DNA of 64,000 bases from the NCBI GenBank assembly GCA_902806595.1, contig CADCXC010000005.1, positions 1,302,001-1,366,000 on the forward strand. Direction: 5' to 3'. The position numbers and the translations under genes were made by a program. How positions within the stretch are numbered: the stretch's first letter is position 1; each line of letters begins with the position of its first letter. Shown in pieces: positions 13,473-24,369 of this stretch. The DNA is from Pyrenopolyporus hunteri. Lineage: Eukaryota; Ascomycota; Sordariomycetes; Xylariales; Hypoxylaceae. The notes below the pieces were generated by a model that saw only the letters and a program-made list of their open reading frames with translations, did not search any database and had not been told where the DNA came from.

Positions 13473-14956
13473 CTAACGGGAACCGAAAGATTTGCTTTTC
13501 GTAGCACTAGGAGGCTCGTGAGAGGGGATGGAATAGAATCCGCTTCCACCGTCTGTCAGGTTGCTCTCTTCGGCATCAGTATCGTCCACTATATCAACAT
13601 ACTTCTGGTGCAGCAGGCCACTAGGGTCGTGGGACGGTATTCTGGACCATCTGCTGGACGGGCCTGGTTTCCTCCCTTTCAAGACTCTGACCTTTATGAC
13701 GAACCTACTCGCCTTCTTAGAGCTGACCGCCATCGACATGAGCTCTTCGCCGATCATATCGCAAGCTTCATGGACCTGCTCCGCAGTCCACCCCTTATAC
13801 TTAGTCAGAAGTCTTAAACAGATGGACTCGCATCCATTCAGCATGGCAAGGAGCCAGAACTTTCCGGTAGAGCCATCTTCGGTCCGTAGGGGAATAGCAT
13901 GCTCGGTAAGCTGCACGTCGACATAGCCCGCGTTAACCAGGAACCTAGGCTCCAGATGAGCGACACCGCGTGGTCGGCCATTAATAATAGCGGCGTCGCG
14001 GAGATCCTGCATCGCCTTGTGTACCAACGATCCAGGCTCGAAGGAGTTGAGGTTACTCATGGCCTTCTGGTCGTCGAAATCTAACACTTCGATCCACCCA
14101 CCGGGCTTGATGCAGTAGAATGCGGATCGGTATATATGGTGCCAGTCTGAAAACGATCCCGATAAGTCTCGTATATGTATTAGGTCATAGTGGTTCGGCG
14201 GCCGCTCCCATTCCACCTCTGCGTCGTCGATTTCCCAGTAGACGTTCTGCGGGACGCGGCGTTCGAATATGTTGGATATGTCGGTTCCGGTTACTTCGCA
14301 GTCGGGGTAGAGCTCGGCCATGTCAATGGCCCACTCACCCACGGCCGTGCCGATATCTAAGATGTGTGTTGGTGATTCTAAAGGCACGCTCGTTAATTCG
14401 CCGTCGAACGTTTTCAAGTACACTTGATTCATCAGCTGCAGCCGGACTTGTTCGTCGTCATCGTTCGGCATGTAATATGACCCGCAGTAGCGCCGGCCGT
14501 TTTCCATAACATAGTTGAGATCTAGTTCGTTGATCGACCGTGTTGAATTTCTATTCAGGGTTTAGCGCTATTCGTTGTGCCGCCAATAGTCTCGTAAGAT
14601 ATGTATAGGTATAGTATAGTATCGACTTACACAGTCACTTCCTCCGATACATCTTCGTCCGAGAATGATTGCTCCACCCGGTAGACCACGGGACGGACCC
14701 GATGGTGGCTTGGAGAGTAGATTGACACGGCATCGAGCTGATTCGCCCCCATATCATCGTGCGACTCGAAAACACGGCTGTCCCGGCCTGCTACACTCAT
14801 CGTCCATGCGCTTAACCCATCGCTCGTGAAATCTTCGGTGGAAACATCGTCGTCCAACTCCGGCACGGGTAGTTCAGAAACGCTTACACTCGGGCAAGGT
14901 CCGGTGCTGCTCGTACCGTAAGACGAGCCGGCTGCGCTGCTCCCATTCGACGACAT
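13473..14956 (-). CDS. LaeA-like S-adenosylmethionine-dependent methyltransferase
   Basis: Predicted 467 aa from two exons, 14956-14631 and 14550-13473. The GTAAGT donor and TAG acceptor give an in-frame join that reads through NSTRSINELDLNYVMENGRR. Residues 1-110 are acidic and Ser-rich, probably disordered. The methyltransferase fold begins around residue 118 with the YVMENGRRY element typical of fungal LaeA-like/TAM methyltransferases. The SAM-binding motif I is HILDIGTAVGEWAIDMA (about 170-186), and the post-motif segments YDLIHIRDLSGSFSDW and CIKPGGWIEVLDF follow. A C-terminal extension of about 75 residues past the catalytic fold carries a basic KGRKPGPSSRWSR stretch. The family includes LaeA, a regulator of secondary metabolism, and many members of unknown substrate; nothing here indicates a specific target, and no biosynthetic cluster is nearby. 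Confidence 0.88.
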
Positions 14957-16838
14957 GATTGCGGGTGGTATGTGCGATACCGTAACTTGGCGTTTTTCGT
15001 ATATGTCTCTTTTTCTTTTCATCACAATAACCTTCACTTTAAAAAGATCCTGATTAATACAGCATCAGGACGGACGGTTCGTTCTCGCTCCTCCCCCCAC
15101 GATTTTCATCACGCGCCGGAGCCCCCGATAATAGTGCGGTTCAGCGAAAACTGCGTAAGCGAACGATTACGTCTCTTATTGCGCCACCAAGTTACTCTTG
15201 ATACCATTCAGCTCGGGAGACGTCCGTAGAGGATTTGGTGCCGGATACATCGGCGGGTAAAAATTGTTGTCGGTGGAATATGACTATTTCAATTTACAAA
15301 ACTAGACGTTTCCATTTCAATTCGTATGGAAAACAGAGAGGGGAGTCATCACTACACAGCCTAGCAGCTGACGGTAGCGTGCCGAAATGAGGGACAATAA
15401 TGTATTACAAGTTGGAGGAAAGGGACCACGAAGAAGCGGAGGACGGTAAAGAATGGGCCAAAGGCAAGTATGACAACGATTGGCTACCGACCTTGGATCA
15501 ACCACCAAGCCAACACCTGCAGAAGGAAAAGAACACAGGTTGGGGGTGCCCGGTTCGATCCAATAAGCGGTCAGCCTTATTGCTGAGACGTGGAGTTCGT
15601 AGACAAGGGGATGGACCACATGTCATTGCCACCCATGTCTGTAGGATGCCCCCTTATTCCCAATTCCCTATTCGCACATACGTATAATACGTACGTAGAT
15701 ATTACTTACCCATATATGCAAGCCTTTCTCCGTGACTGTGGGATACCACGCTGAAATATCACGCTTCGGAAGCGAACGATTAGTATTGGCTCGCCATTAA
15801 CGTTCGCCGGACCCAAGGACCCAAGCGTTCCTGTTCCAGTTCTGTTTGATTGGACCCGAACGGATGGGCAAACCCGTTTCCCCCGACCCAGCCCACTCCT
15901 GGGATTTATGGAACATCCCATACACGTTCGGACCACCATCACGCTGGGACGCGGATAGCTAAGGCACAAGTGCGGAATATACCTTAGAATACGTTAAACT
16001 CGTATAGATCGTAAAGATACTGAGAATCATACACACGACGTCTCATCTCAAGAAATTAAGCAATAATCTGGAAACATACCTGCGTACCTTATGTATATAC
16101 GGTGGGTTCTATCATTATTTCGCGGAAATCGTGTCTTCCTTGACTGATCAATTCCGCTTCCGGTAAGCGATAGAAACTTTGCTGCAGATGTCTTGGTATT
16201 CTCTCATTGGACGGACCTCCTGCATCATGTAGGTATTCCATGTCTACTTCCCAGTCGGTCAATTAAAAGTCCCTGGGTTCGCATTTTAGTTTTCCATCGA
16301 GCCATCACCTCCGGCTACGGCCGCATGATGCTGAAAACGAACTTCCGGCTCCGAGACATATGGCGACGACGCTCGAAATACCAAGTTAGGCGGTTCCGAG
16401 TGGAGAAGGATTCAGACAACGAGCCGATATCATCGTATCTATGGACTGGGTAGTGAGCATAAGTAGTAGATCATTTCGTCACCGGGTGTACCCGGGGTCT
16501 TGACCGACAAATCCCCAGTGCGCGGTTAACGGGCAGATAAGGCTGGCGTAGAATGTTCTGAAATTAAACTTAATGTCGATGCTACTCTAGCCTGTAGCTC
16601 CCTACTGATCTCTTTATTAGTAGGTAGGTACTTAGGAGCGCTCTTCTCACTGCTTGCATCTTCTATGGTTTATACCATCTCAATCAAACCACCCCCTATG
16701 CATACCTAATACTTCAAACTCCGAGGTTCGTTGCGTGGGTGAACCCCAACTCCGGCAATGCATTCATTCATTACAACATTACCCGATAATATGTGAGGGT
16801 CATTCCTCTCACTTAGAAAGACTTCAGTTCTTCGAGCC
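14957..16838. other. Intergenic, 1.9 kb
   Basis: Promoter side of the methyltransferase gene and 3' flank of the dehydratase gene. It contains a TAGG unit cluster at 16619-16635 but no ORF with a domain, no RNA gene and no evident transposon. Confidence 0.45.
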
Positions 16839-18256
16839 CTAGCCAGGTGACTTTCGTTTCTTCGGTAGTGGAGGTTCGTCGCAAATCTCCTCCTTATCTG
16901 AGACCACCTCGGCTTCAACTACAATCGGGAAAGGGCTGAGGACTTTGCTAATGTCGCCCCACCACTCCTCGCCGAAGTTCTTATACCAGTCGACAGTAAT
17001 TTTCAGGCCGTCAGCGAAAGAGGTCTTTTGGTCCCAGCCGAGACGCCGAAGTTTGGTGGCGTCAATAGCATATCGATGGTCATTGAACGGCCTGTCGTGC
17101 GTGTACTTAACCCACTTGTTGAAATCCTCTTGACCCTCGTGGGGGATGCCCATTTCCTTTAGCAACATTCTACATAACTGGATGTTGGAAATCTCGTCGT
17201 GTGATCCCACATTGTAAATCTGACTGAGAGCGCCTTTGTGCAGAATCGTATCGAACGCGTCAGCTGCGTCACCAGCGTATAAATATCGTCGGGTGGGGCT
17301 CCCATCGCCATGAAGAACCGTCGGCCTCTGACGATTTAGCAGGCAGATGAATTTAGGAATGATTTCTGTTCCACTGTGAGCTGAGCGTAACTTTCACTTA
17401 TTTCCGGGATCTACCGCTTACTCTCGGGAAACTGATGTGGCCCGTAGACGTTGTTACTCCTGACGATAATGACAGGAAGTTTAAAGCTCTTCATGTACGA
17501 GTGTACGAGCATTTCCGCAGCGGCTTTACTTGCAGCATAAGGGTTAGTAGGGGATAGGATACTCGTTTCCAGGAGATCGTCGTCATCGTCCTTCACTTCG
17601 CCATAGACCTCATCGGTGGATACGTGAATGAATCGTTTGACGCCGACTTTCTTTGCGCTCTCTAACATGACGTGGGTGCCATACACATTCGTATGGGTGA
17701 AACCGTAAGAGTTCCCGAAGCTCAAGTCGACATGTGATTGAGCGGCGAAGTGAAAAATAGTATCTATATTGAAGCGCTCCATACAGTCAAGCACTTCGGA
17801 AGGGTTGGTGATATCTCCATGATAGAAGGTAAAGTTTCGCTTGTCATTAAGCATACGGGTATTGTTCAATGACGAACAATAGTCCAATTTGTCAAATGAA
17901 ACGATATTGTAGGCCTGTGAGTAGGTAAGGGTGAGATGTCGGACAAGCCAACAAGCGCTACGGGCGTTGCTTAGCTACGGCATAGAATTTTGCGGCCTGA
18001 GACAACTTACATGAAACCGGCACCGCCGGTGATCATGATGTTCTTCACATCTGGCAATGGTTCGTACTTGGTGGAACCGATTAAGATAGGAGCCTGCTTC
18101 CAGATTCCGTAATCCTCGAAGAATCTAGGCTTTGTGGATTTACTACTAGAAGCTACATGCGCAATGAGGTAAGCCGTCTCGGTCAGCTTCGGTAACGTCG
18201 CGGGTAAGGCACTTACATTGCACGCCATTGGTGCCGTTTAGGTGTACCGCCGTCAT
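16839..18256 (-). CDS. UDP/dTDP-glucose 4,6-dehydratase (NAD-dependent epimerase/dehydratase family)
   Basis: Predicted 414 aa from four exons: 18256-18217, 18152-18011, 17957-17422 and 17365-16839; total length is a multiple of three and every junction is in frame. It is an extended short-chain dehydrogenase. The NAD-binding TGGAGFI glycine motif is at residues 55-61, split by the second intron. HFAAQSHVD follows. The catalytic T175-D176-E177 triad of sugar-nucleotide 4,6-dehydratases and Y201-x3-K205 (YAASK) are intact, as are the RSNNVYGPHQ and PTRRYLYAGD substrate-binding segments. The enzyme makes the 4-keto-6-deoxy sugar nucleotide. In fungi related enzymes act on UDP-glucose as the first step to UDP-rhamnose; the next enzyme (3,5-epimerase/4-keto-reductase) is not in this window. 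Exon 1 encodes only 13 residues (MTAVHLNGTNGVQ). An ATG 102 nt upstream in the same frame is an alternative start. The C-terminus ends with a basic KKRKS tail. Confidence 0.93.
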
Positions 18257-20432
18257 AGCGCGCAGGGCGAGCTTCGGGTGCTTTTCCGGTAGAGCGGTCC
18301 CGAGATTCCCAAAGTATATGAACGTCTTCTCAGACTTTCCTCGACCCTTTTCCGGCAAGGAGGAATTCGAATATGGAATATGGTATAAACTATTAGGAGA
18401 GGTGCGTGGCGCGGACGACTATTTTCTGCGTCGGCTCAGGAACATTGCAGGGTGGATAGATGTTCAGATGCAATTCTGCGAACGGGCCGTCGCAAGTCGC
18501 AACGTGATGGAAGACAGACTCTAGCTCGTCCGACACCTAAATCCCGGAGATTAGGGACGAGGGGCGAGGTTTTCTAGGCGAAAAAAAGACTGTATGGGTG
18601 ACGCCGTATAACTAATCTATGAATAAAAATCCGAGTACTTGCGAATGTGTAGGAGTGCAAGTGTTTGATAACGGGCGAGTTGACAGATTTAGCTGAGACT
18701 GCGCCTAGAAAAGAGATGCGGCGCCAGGAAACGATTCGTTCGTAATATTCGGCAGAGGCGCAATTACCCACTAAAGGTCGCAAAGCAAATGAGTGAATGA
18801 GAAAAGAAAAGGAGAGGAGAGGAGAGGAAAGAAAGGTATCACGAGCAAGTCGCGTTAGTATGAACAGATTTGCGGATTTACAGATTTACATACATCATGA
18901 AGGCGAATCAATCAGCTTGAAATTGAACGAGGACGCGCAACGTCTTCGAAGATTTAAGATAATTTAACAGGACTACCGATCGGCAGCGATCGGCCATGAG
19001 GTTAAGCAGGTACACGGTTAAGTTTGCAGCACATAGACCCACCTGTGTCCCGTCAGCGGCCCACGCGCATAGAGGCAGGTACCTACGAGATATATTAACC
19101 CGCTACAAGGCACTACCTAGGCGAGGAGGTGCCTACCCAATGCTTACAAGCACCGGATAGACACGAGGTAACCGCATCTTAATAAATAGGTACCTTATAC
19201 AAGATTTTGCCCCCTTTTAAACATTATAATATGTAGTCGGGTTTATATATACGAGCTAAATACCTGAGTTCAGTCGTGCTTTCACAGATGTATATATCAG
19301 GCCTTAGAAAAGGGTATATTCTGTAATCTAGGAAATAATAGACCATCGTTCGCTTTAACTTATAGGCGTGGGCGCCCTACTTAAGTGACTTTTCCCATAC
19401 ATGTACGCAATGTTATCATGGAGCTTGGGCTACGATATATATTGCTCTAAAGCGGGTTCGTAGCGCAGGCACATCTCGGTACTGAGTGCAGTGGCCAGAC
19501 ATTTAGAAGATTGCGCGCATGAGTGGCTTGCATTATGCAATTTGCTAGTCTTAGAGACCCCATAATGTGAGATGACCAAGATAGCTCATAGAAATTAGTT
19601 AGAAGCTATGACACTCTGATGCTCGGACTAAGTGATATGAGCCTGGAAGACAGGAAACGTATACCAAAGCTGTCATATGAAATAGTCGAGTCCGAAACTT
19701 CAACCAGTGATATTCAGAGTAGAAGTCCAGGTACAGGTATCCCACATGTACTCTCACTATATGTACCTATATGGAAGATGAAGTCGGACCATGTACCCCA
19801 TCCGGGTACAGGCAGAGCACCGAATAGGTACGCCATCCGCTATAACCTAGGTCCGTTTAGTAAGCTGCTGTGCTGTATTGTACATATATCCCACCGGCTT
19901 CAAGCCCTTAGCATGCACCTGGGTAGGTAGGTATGTAGGTAGGTACCTACAGTTCAGACAAGTTCGGCTTCCCGGCACCTCCCTACAAGAGCACATGTCT
20001 AGGTACGTACAGGTACGTAAACAGGTTTTCTCGTGCTTGCATTTGTTCCTAACATGCTAGGCGCATAGAGTTTAGTCGACCCCACGTTCCCGTTCCCGCC
20101 CTGACGATCGGCTAAAATAGCAGCCAGTGCCACCAGCGCTCAACTGGGTTAAGCAATACCTGGCATTGAAACGCCTATGTAATCCGTAACTCCATTCTAG
20201 AATCAAATCAAATCAATTTGTCCATCGTCATCAGCGTCGCCTCACTATCCGAAGAGAAGGGACATCTCTACTTCGATTACTCTTTTTGTTCTTTCCTTTT
20301 TTGCCTTACCCGTCCTGACCGCCTACCTTTGTAATTGACCCTTCTGATATCTCTCCACATGCTTTGGCCTACCAATTGTGGACGACGGAAAGCTGGGGGC
20401 AGGTCCCGTCATATTACCTTTTGCAGTTTAAT
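18257..20432. other. Divergent intergenic region, 2.2 kb
   Basis: Lies between the divergently transcribed dehydratase (-) and transporter (+) genes, so it should hold both promoters. It includes a GA-rich tract near 18801-18835 and TAGG/CCTA clusters at 19077-19135 and 19921-19950. The 200 bp before the transporter are CT-rich, as expected of a fungal promoter. No supported gene. Confidence 0.45.
19921..19950. repeat. TAGG/CCTA cluster with palindromic centre
   Basis: A run of GTAGGTAG units ending in a GTAGGTACCTAC palindrome. It is representative of about 30 similar clusters scattered through the intergenic DNA of this window. Confidence 0.8.
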
Positions 20433-21741
20433 ATGGCAATTCTGAGTAGTCGCCCTAGACGACCCTCATCCAGCATATCGTCATCTACCGAAACTCAAAA
20501 CGAGATAGACACATTTGACAGCTTTGGCGGCATGGGTACTGATGGCAACTCCCAGCATACATTCGTAGACGATAGCGATGCCAGGGACATCGAGGAGGGC
20601 GAAGACCTATTAGAGAAGAGAACGAGTCACCAACATACTCGCAATCCTTCTCAAAGTCGTTTCGGCTGGGGTATATTCTGGATCGTAGTCAATACTCTAG
20701 CTACGATAGGCATTGTAAGTCTCTTCGGATCAGCCCTGGTCTCACATGTGTAACTGACCTACTAGGTCTTCACGAACAAAGCCATATTTTCAGATCCTTC
20801 ATTGAAGCTCGCGCAACTAACATTTGCTGCCTTCCACTTCTTCATGACTTGGCTGCTTCTCTTCACGTTGTCGCGGCCTCGCTTCGCGTACTTCACCCCA
20901 CGCCGCATCGCCCTTCGGGAGATCATTCCCCTTTCCGTGGCCATGTCACTTAACGTCATCCTCCCCAATCTGTCTTTGGCTTTCTCTACCGTAACCTTCT
21001 ATCAGGTTGCTCGCATTTTGCTTACGCCGACCGTCGCGACCATGGATTTTATCTTGTATAGGTCCATATTGCCGAGACACGCCATTCTTGCTCTCGTCCC
21101 TGCTTGCCTGGGAGTTGGTATGGTTTCTTACTATGACTCTCTCCCGGCGGATAATGCCAATGTCAAGACCACGTCACATTTAGGCATGATATTTGCCTTC
21201 AGCGGTATATTCGCTTCTTCGCTGTACACTGTATGGATCAAGAGCTACCAGCGAAAACTCCAAGTGTCGAGCATGCAACTCCTCTTCAACCAGGCACCTG
21301 TCTCCGCGTTCCTTCTGCTCTTCGTTATCCCTTTTGTAGATACGTTCCCCATATGGACGGAGGTTCCTATGGCTCGATGGTGTATGATAGTGATGGTGAG
21401 TTGAAGGGAACGTTCATTATCTATATGAAGGCGACTAACGTTACGCAGTCCGGCGTCTTTGCCGCTTTGATCAACCTGTCGCAATTTTTCATTGTGGGCC
21501 AGACCGGTCCGGTGTCCAGTACGGTTGTCGGGCATTTAAAAACGTGTCTTATTGTAGCACTTGGCTGGGCTACATCCGGCAGATCAGTTGGCGACAAGTC
21601 AATCGTAGGCGTCTTAATTGCTATAGGAGGTATCATCACGTAGGTTGACGGAACCTTTTCCATGCTTCAATTACGACTTGCTAAGCATTCCACAGGTATT
21701 CGATTGTGATGCTCCGGCATGCAACTCGTAGCTTCATGTAA
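20433..21741 (+). CDS. SLC35E3-like nucleotide-sugar/triose-phosphate translocator
   Basis: Predicted 382 aa from four exons: 20433-20714, 20766-21395, 21449-21639 and 21696-21741, closing exactly at TAA. The first 80 residues are an acidic, Ser-rich cytosolic tail (about residues 1-75), followed by about ten hydrophobic segments starting at WGIFWIVVNTLATIGIVFTNKAIF. Family-typical segments include QLTFAAFHFFMTWL, NLSLAFSTVTFYQVARILLT, SLYTVWIKSYQ, MQLLFNQAPVSA and the last helices GPVSSTVVGHLKTCLIVALGW. This pattern matches the TPT/EamA transporter superfamily, closest in my recognition to SLC35E3, which sits in Golgi or ER membranes; substrate is not deducible. The ATG chosen is the first in the frame; the codons upstream lack an ATG. 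The last exon is only 46 nt. Confidence 0.9.
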
Positions 21742-24369
21742 GGTCGGTGTAACCTAGAATAGGATCGTTGCTTTTGGGAGTTGGGGGAATAGAATGGCTA
21801 TATTTATGGGCTACAAGCTGCCGTCCATTGGGGCGATCCGGCTATTGCATAGATTCAGGCGTTATGTTGGGACAAGGTTTTACAATCAGCGTACCTAAAT
21901 CATCCGAATCCTGGTGTACCTAGAGGTGGTCATAAGGTTGTTGAGGCGAGCTGAGGCGAGCTGCGCTGAATAGGATAGACAACACGATACCCATCATACG
22001 CGGGGGGCCGTAACGTGATCCCAACTTCATTCACTCCGCCTATAAAAGTCAAACCCGTGTCCATTGTAATGGTAAGGGTTAGAGGTAATGGAATAGTCGT
22101 GGGTTAAGGTTTGGAGATGGAGCCGGACATCGCAACTCTGGCGTCTATTGTTACGATATGCAGCCCAGCCATCTTTTTAATTTGCCCGAAGTACCTCAAT
22201 ACTCATACCTAGTAGGCAAGTACCTAGACGCATGATTGGATAAGGAGTTTAGGAGGCCTAAGCGGCACATTTAGGCAGCACCATATTCACGTCTTAGCTT
22301 TATCTCATACCACGAATATGGGATTACAAGGTCAGCTCAGTCTACCTACCTATCTAAGTTTTCATAGTGGAACAAGCCAAGCACGAACGTTGATGTGTTG
22401 TGCATTCATGAGGTCGGGCTCGCAGTTCATATTCGCGTGCCTAACAGGAATTAGATATTAGGCCACGGAATTCATCCAGCTAGATTTGGGATTGGGATCG
22501 ATAAATATCGATATACTCCGAGTTTTCTTGTCACATAAGAGCAGGAACGCGGTATATCATAAATCTAGCACTCATGCAGAAGCAGAGTTCGCTGTATGCT
22601 AGGTTGCGGCTGTCTTCCTTGTAGCGATGCGCTTTGGCACCGATTACAACGAAAACGAATTAGGAATAGCAAAAATTGCGCTCGCTACGATCCACGAGGG
22701 ATAATAGAAGAGGGTCAGCTCCGCGCTGTGCAATGCAGGCTTCTCCCCTTAAAAATCCTCATCCATGAGCGAGGATTTTTCGAACAAGGTAAGTATGAAG
22801 AAGAGAAGAGAGGAAACGAAAAAGCGTGGGCAGGACGACTCGAATAAATAGTCCGATGGTGTCACGTGAGGAGTGTTGAATCAAAATGGAATGTGGGGCC
22901 TGGGTGATTGCCTTCGATACTTGGGTACAATACCTAAATACCCAGGTACATACAGTACAAACCAGGCGCTTTAATCATAGGTACCTGCCGCAACGACAAA
23001 AACAATATCTACTTGTACCTAGGTACTAGGTACCTGTTCTGCCAGATCCACCGCCTTCCACAGCGTATTTGTACACTTCTATCTCAACGCAAAACAATCT
23101 CCGTTTCCTTTCCTTTTCTTCTTTTTTTCCTCAGCTCTCTTTGCCTTTTGGCTTAGATCAAGTGTAGTATCTGTTCTTTTCAGTTTAATCTCTGGAAGAG
23201 TCACATCGTGACTCGGTCTTTGATTATTCTTATTTTTGTAATGAGGGAGCGCGTCCTCTGTGCTTGCGCATGGCCGCTCCCACCGTGTCCCTGGTATTAC
23301 ACTGTTTCCGGGCGATGCGAACAATTTGCTTTCATTGCTATCTCTGGTTCATCCTAGAGATGCGAAGAAGGCTACCTGCTATTGTGCACTATCTATCGAT
23401 ATTCCCTGGGAGCCATGGCCTCTAGGTATCTACTTGAATGCTAGGACGCCCTATATATGCCTTTGTTTCTTACACTGATAAAATCTCGGGGAATGGCCAT
23501 GGCTACCTACCTACCTACAGAGCATTAATCTTGCTAGCTACCTGATAGAGCACTGAACTTACCCGACTACTGCATCCATCGTTCGAAAACGTACCTATAT
23601 ATCTATGTAGCTCCAGGTATCATGTCGGTGATCATTTGGACATCGTCACAAGCAGCAAAAGTCTCAATACAACCCTGCTGAACATTAAACCTACGGCGGT
23701 CCCTTCCATATGCAAGCTCTCGCCTCGGAGCTCGGTAGGTACTAAGCTACTAGCCATATTCGGACGGTTCTACTGTTCTACCTAAGGTTGGATCTCAGGT
23801 AGGTACCGTCATAGCTTAACCAATAGTTTTTACTGGCTGTCCAAAGGCAATTAGTGCCTATAATTTAGCGCGAGTAAGCGTGCGTGGTCCAAGTGCCTAG
23901 GTACCTATACAGGTCATTAAGGCATGACCTCACGGAGCAGTCCCCATCCTGCGTAGTAACTAGGTACGCATTGTATTGTACCTATGCCTGTATCGCACAA
24001 GGCTTCCAGGTTTCCGCAATCCATCTACCCCCCATAAGCTCAATCCAACAACAACAAACCTGCGGAATCGCATATCATCTCTTTTTGCTGATCTATCTAA
24101 GCATCTCGAAGGTACGGCAGATAGAAAGACAATGTCAATAGGTACTGGTCTGTTTCACCCATGATCGAAGTCTAAGAGAGGAATCCTAAGTTGCGGCCCT
24201 TCGTCTCATTTCCGTCCCCTCCCCCACCTTCGCCTCTTCGTCATTGTCCCGTGCATCGCAGGCGTTACCAGTTAGCAAATGCACTCTAGTCCACTTGAAA
24301 ACCGGCACTGTTGATATCTCTGAGGCATCGCTTTGTCCGGCACGTCACTGAGGACTCAAGTGAATCACC
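21742..24369. other. Intergenic, 2.6 kb
   Basis: No supported gene. It contains a short direct duplication of a GAGGCGAGCT unit near 21943-21965, several TAGG/CCTA clusters (22918-22960, 23014-23036, 23503-23518, 23736-23806, 23896-23975), and the promoter of SNX41 at its right end. Confidence 0.45.
23014..23036. repeat. TAGG/CCTA palindromic cluster
   Basis: Tandem overlapping palindromes of the form TACCTAGGTA followed by TAGGTACCT. Same family as the other intergenic clusters in this window. Confidence 0.75.

Noticed and set aside
15535..15575. B-box-like GGTTCGATCC on the plus strand
   Set aside because: No cloverleaf can be drawn with the upstream 60 nt.
18011..18228. Dehydratase start at the ATG at 18228 without the first intron
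   Set aside because: The frame is open, but the GTAAGT donor at 18216 and TAG acceptor at 18153 with CTGAC/CTTAC branch options give a better model with an upstream MTAVHLNG start.
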